IMG/VR virus record: IMGVR_UViG_3300010885_037196
Span: 1 to 60,139 of that record
Origin: a virus
Reading direction: 5' to 3' (one strand)
DNA length: 60,139 nt
Part shown: one piece after another, positions 11,162 to 19,558 of the stretch
Layout: each line of letters begins with the position of its first letter
How positions within the stretch are numbered: the stretch's first letter is position 1
Program-made: the position numbers and the translations under genes
The notes under the pieces: model-generated
Seen by the model: the letters and a program-made list of their open reading frames with translations, nothing else
The model's database searches: none
What the model was told of the DNA's origin: nothing

Positions 11162-12094
11162 ATGAAACATACGCATGATGACTTTGATGAAACTCAACTT
11201 TTTTCAGAACCAACGGATTCTATAAAACTAGAAAAGCCTGTTATGGCTAATACGAAGCCAAGTTCTAATAACCCGCTATCTGCGTATTTCAGAATTCCAG
11301 GTCTTCATATTACCTTACCAACTCGCGGTAGATTTTTTTCAGAAGAAAATTACAGCGAAAGCCTTGGTGGTGATATTCCGATATTTCCAATGAGAGCCGC
11401 AGACGAGCTTCTTTTAAAGGCTCCTGATGCATTAATGAATGGGTATGCTCTTGAAAAATTAATTGAATCATGTGTTCCATCTATTAAGGAACCAAGAGAA
11501 GTTAGTACTCCAGACTTAGACGTAATATTATTAGCGATACGTGCGGCAACATATGGCAACAATATGGAATTAGAGATTGTCTGCCCAGAGTGCGATGAAG
11601 AAAATTCATTTGATTGCAATCTATCTGAAATTTTAGGAACCATAACTTACGTTGATCCAGAAAATGAAATTAGAATAAACGATGAAGTCATTATGTATGT
11701 AAAACCATATACGTTGGCATCTGCTGTAAAAATAACTATGGCCACGTTTAATGAAGCACAAAAAATACGGGCGGTTGAAGATTTAGATGCTAAGATTAAA
11801 ACTGATACGTTGAATGGTAGCTATTCACATTTAAGTTCAATTAATATTTCGGCTATAGCAGATAGTATAATTTCAATTATTGTTCCCAATAATGTTGTAA
11901 CAGATAAAAAGCATATTTTTGAATATATCAGCAATACGGATAAAGTATCGTTTAAGAAAATCGAAGACAAGCTAGCAGAAATAAACTCTAAGGGAATCGA
12001 TAAAAAGATTGATGCCGTTTGCGCTCACTGTGCGCACTCTTGGGTTGGCACAATTGAATTCGATCCATCAAGTTTTTTCGGCATAGGCTCTTGA
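11162..12094 (+). CDS. 26: Baseplate hub protein, T4 gp26-like (T4 baseplate protein family)
   Basis: A 310-residue protein. The family core runs from ITLPTRGRFF (residues 50-59) through PMRAADELLLKAPDALMNG (76-94), IESCVPSI (101-108) and ILLAIRAATYGNNMELE (122-138). Two CxxC pairs, C141-P-E-C144 and C287-A-H-C290, probably form a zinc ribbon. In T4 gp26 (208 residues) belongs to the baseplate hub; this version is longer, with a disordered N-terminal ~40 residues and a mostly helical insertion between the Cys pairs. It heads a plus-strand operon, its stop overlapping the next start by four bases. Confidence 0.85.
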   Translation: MKHTHDDFDETQLFSEPTDSIKLEKPVMANTKPSSNNPLSAYFRIPGLHITLPTRGRFFSEENYSESLGGDIPIFPMRAADELLLKAPDALMNGYALEKLIESCVPSIKEPREVSTPDLDVILLAIRAATYGNNMELEIVCPECDEENSFDCNLSEILGTITYVDPENEIRINDEVIMYVKPYTLASAVKITMATFNEAQKIRAVEDLDAKIKTDTLNGSYSHLSSINISAIADSIISIIVPNNVVTDKKHIFEYISNTDKVSFKKIEDKLAEINSKGIDKKIDAVCAHCAHSWVGTIEFDPSSFFGIGS

Positions 12095-12312
12095 CAATTA
12101 GTGACCATCAAGAGCTTAGAAATCTTATAAAAAGGATGGATTCAGAACGTCACGATTTAATTGAACATATAACTGCTATAATGTGGCACATGCGTGGAAG
12201 TTTGTCTCGCGGAGAGGCTTGGTCATTAAGCGATAAAGAACGCCGAATTATTCTTAAGCAAATTGAAGAAAGAGTTAAAGCGGTTGAAAAAACCAACTTA
12301 CCTATGCTATGA
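12091..12312 (+). CDS. Small hub-linked protein (TTG start), unknown
   Basis: A 73-residue helical protein with HITAIMWHMRGSLSRGEAW and LSDKERRIILKQIEERV. The TTG start overlaps the preceding stop (TTGA at 12091-12094), and no ATG fits, so translation should be coupled to the gp26-like gene. From memory, similar small ORFs with the MRGSxSxxEAW stretch sit beside gp26-like genes in other T4-like phages. A tail or baseplate assembly role is inferred from position only. Confidence 0.75.
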   Translation: MTISDHQELRNLIKRMDSERHDLIEHITAIMWHMRGSLSRGEAWSLSDKERRIILKQIEERVKAVEKTNLPML

Positions 12313-12641
12313 ATTATGATATTTTACACAAATCAAATGACGTGATATTGTTTTTTAACAAGCCACTGCATAAAGTTAATAAGATATTACTTAGCTATGC
12401 TGTAAATTCAGAAGAATTACCTGAATGGTTGAGAGGAATTACTACATTAAATGAACTACCTCGTTTTAAAAAAAATGGGTGTTCAATAAACATAAAAGTT
12501 AATACGTATACTCCAGAAAAACTTGGCCAATGCTGTGTTTGGATAGTTGAACAATTGATCGGAGAATGGCGTATAGACGAGCATGGATTTCATTTTGAAA
12601 ATGAAATGGATGCAATAATGTTTAAGTTGAATTGGTCTTAA
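12309..12641 (+). CDS. FKLxW-family small protein (copy A), unknown
   Basis: A 110-residue protein with an ATGA overlap to the previous gene. The C-terminal third reads VWIVEQLIGEWRIDEHGF, then FHFENEMDAIMFKLNWS at the very end. This ending (W-I-x-x-x-L-x-G-x-W ... F-x-F-x-x-x-x-D-A-x-x-F-K-L-x-W) recurs in four genes at 57.4-58.8 kb. The N-terminus is variable between copies. Function unknown; its size and cytosolic character suggest an accessory protein. It overlaps the convergent gene by four bases. Confidence 0.75.
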   Translation: MNYDILHKSNDVILFFNKPLHKVNKILLSYAVNSEELPEWLRGITTLNELPRFKKNGCSINIKVNTYTPEKLGQCCVWIVEQLIGEWRIDEHGFHFENEMDAIMFKLNWS

Positions 12642-13348
12642 AATACTCTGATTTCTTTAAGAACCATCATCGTTCGAATAATTTCTAATTCTAATGCCTT
12701 TTTTCCTTTTTTAGAAGATAGGAAAGCATCGAGATTATTTTCATTTGAAAAAGATTTTTCAAATGATTTTATAGCTACATGTTGCGCTCTCTCATATTGA
12801 GAAGGCAAAACTTCCAATATTTCATTAAAAGTAGGGCACCGAGGCAATTGTGGTGAACAATCTACTTCCATTCTTAATGAGTTTTTTATTGATATAGCCA
12901 CTTGCTCTTTTTGTATAATAGTTTCAGACCGAATAATACTTTCTATAATAAAATCCGATGATATATAATCGTTTAAAGAATAAATGCGAATTTGAGAACG
13001 GTATCTGTTTAGAAAAATGTTAAACCATTTTTCATTATCATATAATACCGTAGCATATATTTCTTTAGTATTTTTTGGTATATGAATTAATTCGGAAACA
13101 GAACCATGTAAATGCAAATTAAGTTTGAAATTTATTTTTGCATTATCTATATTATTGCGGTGAATATCCTTTAACATTGTTATATCACCAACATTCTGGT
13201 CAAGTGTATCTATATAGTATGCAAAATCTTTTGCACAATTAATATTGTGTTCGGTTTTACATATATGCGTTATATCCTCTTTCCATTTTTTCAATATTTT
13301 TGATATTACAAAAATGTCATTAGAATTAAACTTGATAGTATTCAACAT
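12638..13348 (-). CDS. Unknown protein at the end of the RNase H-Nudix operon
   Basis: A 236-residue soluble protein I do not recognise. It has no signal peptide, no membrane segment and no motif I trust. It overlaps the Nudix stop by seven bases and is the last gene of a four-gene minus-strand operon, so it probably acts in the same nucleic-acid or nucleotide-related setting. Its stop overlaps that of the convergent FKLxW gene by four bases. Confidence 0.65.
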   Translation of the reverse strand: MLNTIKFNSNDIFVISKILKKWKEDITHICKTEHNINCAKDFAYYIDTLDQNVGDITMLKDIHRNNIDNAKINFKLNLHLHGSVSELIHIPKNTKEIYATVLYDNEKWFNIFLNRYRSQIRIYSLNDYISSDFIIESIIRSETIIQKEQVAISIKNSLRMEVDCSPQLPRCPTFNEILEVLPSQYERAQHVAIKSFEKSFSNENNLDAFLSSKKGKKALELEIIRTMMVLKEIRVF

Positions 13349-13842
13349 CTATCATTGAACCATGTTTTTAATGCATCAGTGTGTGAGCCAAAACATAATT
13401 CTTCTGGTTCCCATACTACCTTTAATTCAGAACATTCATCGTTGGGTCTAAAATGCCTGAGATCAGAAATAGGTAGGTTCTCAAGATTTTCACAAAAAAT
13501 TAATAGATGGATTCCATCAGAAAATGACCAGAACAATCTTATAGATGCTCTACTTGCTATGATACCAGTTTCCTCCTCCAGTTCGCGCACAGCGGCATGA
13601 ATGACATCGGCGTCCGATGTATCAATATATCCGCCAATGAGGTTCCAGCCCTCTACAAACGGCTCGTTGAGGCGTTTCCCAATCAATACGCCAACTTTTC
13701 CAGAAGCATCGATTACGGGTTGAATCATTACAGCTACAGGGGTCGGGTTAATCCAAGTAATATGCTCACACGATAGGCATGTTTTTGGATAAGAAGAATC
13801 CTGATGCTTAACTCCACATACTTTACAAAAGAAGTCCATCAT
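13342..13842 (-). CDS. Nudix hydrolase with N-terminal zinc ribbon
   Basis: A 166-residue protein. Residues 5-26 hold CxxC and CLSC pairs, a zinc ribbon as in NADH-pyrophosphatase-type Nudix proteins. The Nudix box is at about residues 71-96, GGYIDTSDAD followed by RELEEETGI; the first conserved Glu position is Asp and the spacing before RE is one residue longer than the standard box. The REL-EE-TG core with its metal-binding glutamates is intact. Such enzymes hydrolyse nucleoside-diphosphate derivatives (dNTPs, NADH, capped RNA); the substrate cannot be told here. Start and stop overlap its neighbours by four and seven bases. Confidence 0.85.
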   Translation of the reverse strand: MMDFFCKVCGVKHQDSSYPKTCLSCEHITWINPTPVAVMIQPVIDASGKVGVLIGKRLNEPFVEGWNLIGGYIDTSDADVIHAAVRELEEETGIIASRASIRLFWSFSDGIHLLIFCENLENLPISDLRHFRPNDECSELKVVWEPEELCFGSHTDALKTWFNDRC

Positions 13843-14210
13843 TTTTGTTTCATTTCTATAAATTGGCCAGCCAAGTTGCTATCACGAGGAATATACTTAA
13901 GATCGAACTTGGGTAATTGAACTTTCAAAGAACAAAATTCTTCAAAAAACGGAAGAAAAGATTCTTGCTTTATTTTCCACAAACCATTTGCCTGATTGAT
14001 AACTAAGCTTGAATCCCCAAAAATGGTGAGATCGTCAAACTTCTTTTCAATAGCAACGCTCATGGCCCAAATTAGCGCAATCCATTCGGCTTCATTATTA
14101 GTACCATATCCGATATAATCGTGCAATTGAACGGAGCCATCTTCAGAAAAAACTGCTATTTCTCTTTTTCCAGGATTGGGTCTGCATCCACCGTCAAAAT
14201 AAAGTTTCAT
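13839..14210 (-). CDS. Ribonuclease HI-like protein
   Basis: A 123-residue RNase H fold protein. YFDGGCRPNPG gives the first acid (D6), TNNEAE the second (E42), FGDSSLV the third (D66). At the C-terminus RDSNLAGQ stands where RNase HI has N-x-x-A-D, so the fourth acid appears to be Gly unless D110 substitutes. RNase HI degrades RNA in RNA-DNA hybrids, for example replication primers; T4 uses an unrelated FEN-type RNase H. It overlaps its neighbours by four bases on both sides, inside a tight operon. Confidence 0.82.
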   Translation of the reverse strand: MKLYFDGGCRPNPGKREIAVFSEDGSVQLHDYIGYGTNNEAEWIALIWAMSVAIEKKFDDLTIFGDSSLVINQANGLWKIKQESFLPFFEEFCSLKVQLPKFDLKYIPRDSNLAGQFIEMKQK

Positions 14211-14728
14211 TTTTTGTTTTCTTCTTGTTTACGGAACTTATAAAGTTCGTATTTTTGTTTTCGTTCTAGTCTTTGTTGGTCTAACATTCGTTCTTTTCTC
14301 AATGATCGAGCATTAGAATGCATTTGTTCTTGTTGTTGCCGTATATGGCTATTAGACTTAACAATTATTATTCTATCGTTTTTTCTTTTTATTTCTTCTT
14401 CAGTCAATGGCGTATTATGATTTATTGGTGGTGAACCTTTATAAGATTGCGTAACCCGTGATTTGATTTTATCATATTTTTCAGCAAATTCTTCTTTAGA
14501 ATATAGACGACTTGGTTTCATTTGCTTAATGATCAAAGTTTTTATAGCTTTTTCGGAAAGCGGTAGATTTTCTTTGGCATTCTGTCGCATCATACCAGTA
14601 ACCGCCCTTTTCATATTAGGGTCAACTGCCATAGTATGACGAGATGGCAATGGCTTTCTTTTCTTAGAAGCTTTTTTCTTCTGTTTTGGGCCTTTAACGC
14701 CCATTGGAATAATTTTTACTTCAACCAT
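14207..14728 (-). CDS. Highly basic unknown protein, first gene of operon
   Basis: A 173-residue, strongly Lys/Arg/Gln-rich protein (KQKKKASKKRK near residues 16-26; a charged helical C-terminus after 120). It looks partly disordered and nucleic-acid-binding. The start has GAGGAAATT in front of ATG. It heads the operon with RNase H, Nudix and an unknown protein. No family recognised. Confidence 0.65.
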   Translation of the reverse strand: MVEVKIIPMGVKGPKQKKKASKKRKPLPSRHTMAVDPNMKRAVTGMMRQNAKENLPLSEKAIKTLIIKQMKPSRLYSKEEFAEKYDKIKSRVTQSYKGSPPINHNTPLTEEEIKRKNDRIIIVKSNSHIRQQQEQMHSNARSLRKERMLDQQRLERKQKYELYKFRKQEENKK

Positions 14729-14794
14729 AATTTCCTCACGTATATAATCCTAATATGCCCTATTCCGATATGAAAAATCAATAATTTTACCAAG

Positions 14795-14802
14795 GATAAA
14801 TA
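14795..14802 (+). promoter_or_regulatory. Late promoter variant (GATAAATA)
   Basis: GATAAATACT lies 34 bases in front of the GTG start of the PD-(D/E)xK nuclease gene. It differs from the T4 late octamer only in the first base. The same variant occurs at 39388-39395 on the other strand. Confidence 0.55.
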
Positions 14803-14836
14803 CTAGTTAAGTACGGTTTTTATCTAGGAGATTTTT

Positions 14837-15343
14837 GTGGCGGTTAAGCGGGTGAATTCGAAAAGTAAAGGAAATTCCTACGAAAGAAAGATTTCTAATC
14901 TTTTGTCTGAAAGATTTAAGGAAAAAACTGGTTTAGAAAAAAGCTTTTCCAGGAACGCGGACTCAGGCAGCTTCTTCGGGGGTAAAAACAAAACGAGAGT
15001 TGAAACTCATTCTACAGATAAGGCCACGTTTGGGGATATAATTACGCCAGCTAAGTTTAATTTTACAGTTGAATGCAAGCATTATAAAGATGCGCCTACT
15101 ATGAATTCAATTATTACACAAAATGTAAAATTGTTTGATGAATGGATCATTCAAGCAAAACAAGATAGTGAAAGTGCAAATAAAGATTTCATTATTATTT
15201 GTAAGTTTAACAATGTTGCAGATATGGTAATCGTAGACAAGCTATATGGTGGTTTAACAAGCATTATAAATTATAAAGAATATTTCATTGTTAGTTTGGA
15301 TAGTTTATTAAAGCTAGACGACAGTTATTTCTTTGAGGATTGA
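14837..15343 (+). CDS. PD-(D/E)xK nuclease, Holliday-junction-resolvase-like
   Basis: A 168-residue protein. SKGNSYERKI (residues 10-19) supplies the N-terminal Glu; FGDI (D67) and VECKHYKD (E79-C-K81) supply the D...ExK active site. The SGxxxGxK loop at 43-50 is Gly-rich. The arrangement (GNxYER, GD, ExK) is typical of small phage resolvases and single-domain endonucleases. A role in resolving or trimming replicative DNA is plausible, as no endonuclease VII gene is seen in the window. The GTG start is preceded by AGGAG at 14826-14830. Confidence 0.75.
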   Translation: MAVKRVNSKSKGNSYERKISNLLSERFKEKTGLEKSFSRNADSGSFFGGKNKTRVETHSTDKATFGDIITPAKFNFTVECKHYKDAPTMNSIITQNVKLFDEWIIQAKQDSESANKDFIIICKFNNVADMVIVDKLYGGLTSIINYKEYFIVSLDSLLKLDDSYFFED

Positions 15344-15344
15344 T

Positions 15345-15680
15345 TTGAAAAATATTCGCATTAGAAAAAAATATAAACCATCTATGAATGAGTTTTGCTA
15401 TGAAGTAAACTTATTAGAAATGTATGACGTTCCGATGATGGTGAAATACAGTTGGTTTAATATTTCAGAAAATGAAAATAAGCGTTATATTGATATTATG
15501 CATTTAGTTTCTATTGTTAAAAATATTTCATCTTATAAAATAATTAAGACTTTAAATCGCAATAAGATAAAAATTAAAATTTTGTTAAAAGAAGAATCCG
15601 ACATAATCTTTTTGACTTTGGCCGGAAGTGATATAATCGATAAAATATATCATTATTCTAAGAGTGTAGATATTAAGTAA
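15345..15680 (+). CDS. Unknown small protein (TTG start)
   Basis: A 111-residue basic, Ile/Lys-rich protein without recognised domain. I place the start at the TTG at 15345, one base after the nuclease stop, because GAGG (15335-15338) lies at ribosome-site distance; an in-frame TTG at 15333 has none. It is co-transcribed with the nuclease. Function unknown. Confidence 0.6.
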   Translation: MKNIRIRKKYKPSMNEFCYEVNLLEMYDVPMMVKYSWFNISENENKRYIDIMHLVSIVKNISSYKIIKTLNRNKIKIKILLKEESDIIFLTLAGSDIIDKIYHYSKSVDIK

Positions 15681-15805
15681 TATTATGTCCCTAATAGAAT
15701 ATTTTTTATGATAATAAAAATAAAATATATATAGTTATGCACCCGAATTAGCCATTAACACGTATTATAACCCAAAAGAATGGTGTTTTACATTCTTTTT
15801 TGTAC

Positions 15806-15813
15806 CCTAAATA
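15806..15813 (+). promoter_or_regulatory. Late promoter variant (CCTAAATA) for the fibre gene
   Basis: CCTAAATA lies 28 bases in front of the fibre ATG at 15842, in a 161-base gap. No other promoter-like element stands out there. Confidence 0.6.
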
Positions 15814-15841
15814 TTTTTTCAGGCATATAAGGGGAAAATAT

Positions 15842-17428
<1,587 letters not shown>

Positions 17429-17443
17429 TACTTTACTAGAGAT

Positions 17444-17472
17444 GTTGGCCATGGGGAATCCCCATGGCCAAC
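17444..17472. terminator. Perfect hairpin between convergent fibre and tyrS genes
   Basis: GTTGGCCATGGGGA, one unpaired A, then TCCCCATGGCCAAC: a 14-pair perfect stem in the 52 bases between two convergent genes. No long T-run follows on either side, so it may be a bidirectional terminator or an RNA-end stabiliser. Confidence 0.6.
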
Positions 17473-17480
17473 TGATCATA

Positions 17481-18707
17481 TTATTGATTTTCTATTTTAA
17501 TTAAAATCATACGAGATTTTCCAATAGTTAAAACAAACGTATCGCCGTTGAATGCGCTTCTAGATACAGGAAGTCGTGCATCCAACATAGGTTCTCCATT
17601 CATCTTTACACCACCACCTTCAGCCAATTTTGCAGCCTCCGTTTTAGATTTCACCAATCCAGCATCAAACATAATTTGCGCTAATGTAATTCCCTTATCA
17701 AAGATTCGCGATTCAATCACGAATGTTGACGTAGAACTTGATGCGCTCGTTTTGTTTTGAGCTAAATTTGCGACTTCTTCCGCTGTGGCTCTACCATGGA
17801 CAAGAGCGGTAACTTCGGTAGCCAATTTTATTTTAGCTTTATTGATTTCTTTCCCATCTAGGATTTCTAGATCAAGGATATCATCCATAGAAAGTTCGGT
17901 AAAAAGTCGTAGAAACTCTCCAACTTTTTTGTCTTCCACATTTCGCCAGAATTGCCAGAATTCAAATGCTGCAGTTTTATCGGGATCGAGCCAAATAGCG
18001 TTTCCAGCAGACTTTCCCATTTTTTCACCAGCAGAATTAGTCAATAATGGTGTGGTCAGCCCAAATGCTTCTTGCTCATTAATTCTCCTAATGAGTTCGA
18101 CGCCATTGATTATATTTCCCCACTGGTCTGATCCACCGATTTGAAGAACACAATCTTCCTTTTCATTCAATTTCAAGAAATCAATGGCCTGCATCAACAT
18201 GTAATTGAATTCAAGAAACGTCAGAGGAGCATTTCGGCTTAGCCTCGTTTTCACCGAATCAAACGTAAGCATTCTATTGATAGTAAAATGACGACCATAT
18301 TTTTCCAAAAAATTGATGTATGATGGAGTGTCTTCCGAAAACCATGTCGCATTTGTTTCATGCCGACAATGACCCACTAAACGATCAATAATACGCACAA
18401 TACCTTCGCGATTACGTTCGATTTGTTCTGAGGTCAACATAGGACGTTGCGATGATTTTCCAGAAGGATCACCAATACGAGTGGTAGCCTCGCCAAAAAG
18501 AACTATAGGAGTATGTCCCAATTTCTTTAACCAGCGAAGAACCATGATTTGGATCAATGAGCCAATATGAAGACTATCTGCGGTTAAATCGAACCCGATA
18601 TAGGCAATAATAGAACCCTTACTCGCAAGCACATCAAGACCTTCAAGATTGGTCGCTTGGTGAATAAATCCTCGCTCTTTAAGAGTAATAAGAATTTTAG
18701 ATTCCAT
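17481..18707 (-). CDS. tyrS: Tyrosyl-tRNA synthetase (class Ic), full length
   Basis: A 408-residue TyrRS that charges tRNA-Tyr with tyrosine. All expected parts are present: YIGFDLTADSLHIGS (36-50) with the HIGH-type HIGS; the TyrRS stretch RMLTFDSVKTRL and FLEFNYMLMQA (145-173); QIGGSDQWGNI (189-199) for tyrosine and ATP binding; the KMSKS-type KMGKS at 229-233; and a C-terminal S4 RNA-binding domain (about 343-405; ITLAQIMFDAGLVKSKTEA). Length matches bacterial enzymes (about 400-430). The AT-rich codon use looks like its neighbours. No tRNA-Tyr is visible in the window. Phage TyrRS genes are rare outside very large genomes. Confidence 0.97.
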   Translation of the reverse strand: MESKILITLKERGFIHQATNLEGLDVLASKGSIIAYIGFDLTADSLHIGSLIQIMVLRWLKKLGHTPIVLFGEATTRIGDPSGKSSQRPMLTSEQIERNREGIVRIIDRLVGHCRHETNATWFSEDTPSYINFLEKYGRHFTINRMLTFDSVKTRLSRNAPLTFLEFNYMLMQAIDFLKLNEKEDCVLQIGGSDQWGNIINGVELIRRINEQEAFGLTTPLLTNSAGEKMGKSAGNAIWLDPDKTAAFEFWQFWRNVEDKKVGEFLRLFTELSMDDILDLEILDGKEINKAKIKLATEVTALVHGRATAEEVANLAQNKTSASSSTSTFVIESRIFDKGITLAQIMFDAGLVKSKTEAAKLAEGGGVKMNGEPMLDARLPVSRSAFNGDTFVLTIGKSRMILIKIENQ

Positions 18708-18784
18708 TTTTAAATATCCATATTTGTTGATTTTCTATATTACCAATAATATAACTATAATTAAAATAAATGCAACCAAATTAT

Positions 18785-19183
18785 CTAAGAATTTATATAT
18801 TGTTCTCCAAACTCTCCGGATTGGAACATAAATTCCATCAGTACAATATCATTTTCGAAAGTTTTTTTGTTGCCAAAAGCCTTATCTAAAAAAACAGGCT
18901 CGGTGGAATACATAACTCTTGGCGCATGTTCTGTTTTAAAAAAACAACACCATTCATCGGTCGATATGACCTGAGTAAAACAATTCTTTTCATGCATATT
19001 ATACGAGTATTCCCATGAAAATTGTTTTCCAATCATTTCCATAGTCATCTTCTTTGGGTATTTTTGATTATGCACCCAGCCAACATTTACTGAATACCAA
19101 CCAAGATTATGCTTCGATATGGTTCTAGAAATAAATTGAGATACTTTCAAAAGAACAACTAATTGTGCTTTTTTAACTTTCAT
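18785..19183 (-). CDS. Unknown protein
   Basis: A 132-residue soluble protein, Trp/Phe/Met-rich (GWYSVNVGWVHNQKY; FSWEYSYN), with no family I recognise. It lies between tyrS and another unknown small gene on the same strand, with gaps of 77 and 36 bases. An upstream late promoter at 19550 may drive both unknown genes. Confidence 0.6.
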   Translation of the reverse strand: MKVKKAQLVVLLKVSQFISRTISKHNLGWYSVNVGWVHNQKYPKKMTMEMIGKQFSWEYSYNMHEKNCFTQVISTDEWCCFFKTEHAPRVMYSTEPVFLDKAFGNKKTFENDIVLMEFMFQSGEFGEQYINS

Positions 19184-19219
19184 ATAATATTTTTCCGTGG
19201 CATCAGAATTAGGAATATA

Positions 19220-19525
19220 TCACATATTATCGGTGAATATCCAATTCATATTTTCTTGAATTGGAGACTTATGGCTTGCCATTTGAAACCATTTTATGGC
19301 GGTTTGCTCTACCGCCTTTTTAGCCAAAATTATGTTGTCGAACCCAGCTTTATCAATGTTGAAAACTAAACTTTCTATCCACCAAGTTTCACCAGTCCAT
19401 GGCGTTTGATAGATATGTGCGGTATTTTTGACTAACCCAACTGATAGCCAAAAATCACTTACTTCGCCATCTTCCCAATTAAATTCAACATCAATCATTT
19501 TTTTTCCAGTTATGTTCCCAAACAT
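19220..19525 (-). CDS. Unknown protein
   Basis: A 101-residue protein with several Trp (FNWEDGEVSDFWLSVG; TPWTGETWWIESLVF) and a C-terminal helical part. No family recognised. A TATAAATA octamer lies 24 bases upstream. An ATG at 19498 in the same frame (MIDVEFNW) is an alternative start. Confidence 0.6.
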   Translation of the reverse strand: MFGNITGKKMIDVEFNWEDGEVSDFWLSVGLVKNTAHIYQTPWTGETWWIESLVFNIDKAGFDNIILAKKAVEQTAIKWFQMASHKSPIQENMNWIFTDNM

Positions 19526-19549
19526 CTATCAATAGATACTCAGAATTTT

Positions 19550-19557
19550 TATTTATA
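19550..19557 (-). promoter_or_regulatory. T4-type late promoter (TATAAATA)
   Basis: The minus strand reads TATAAATAAA 24 bases in front of the ATG at 19525, in the 33-base gap behind the gp46 stop. It would start a late transcript through the two small unknown genes and perhaps tyrS. Confidence 0.6.
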
Positions 19558-19558
19558 A

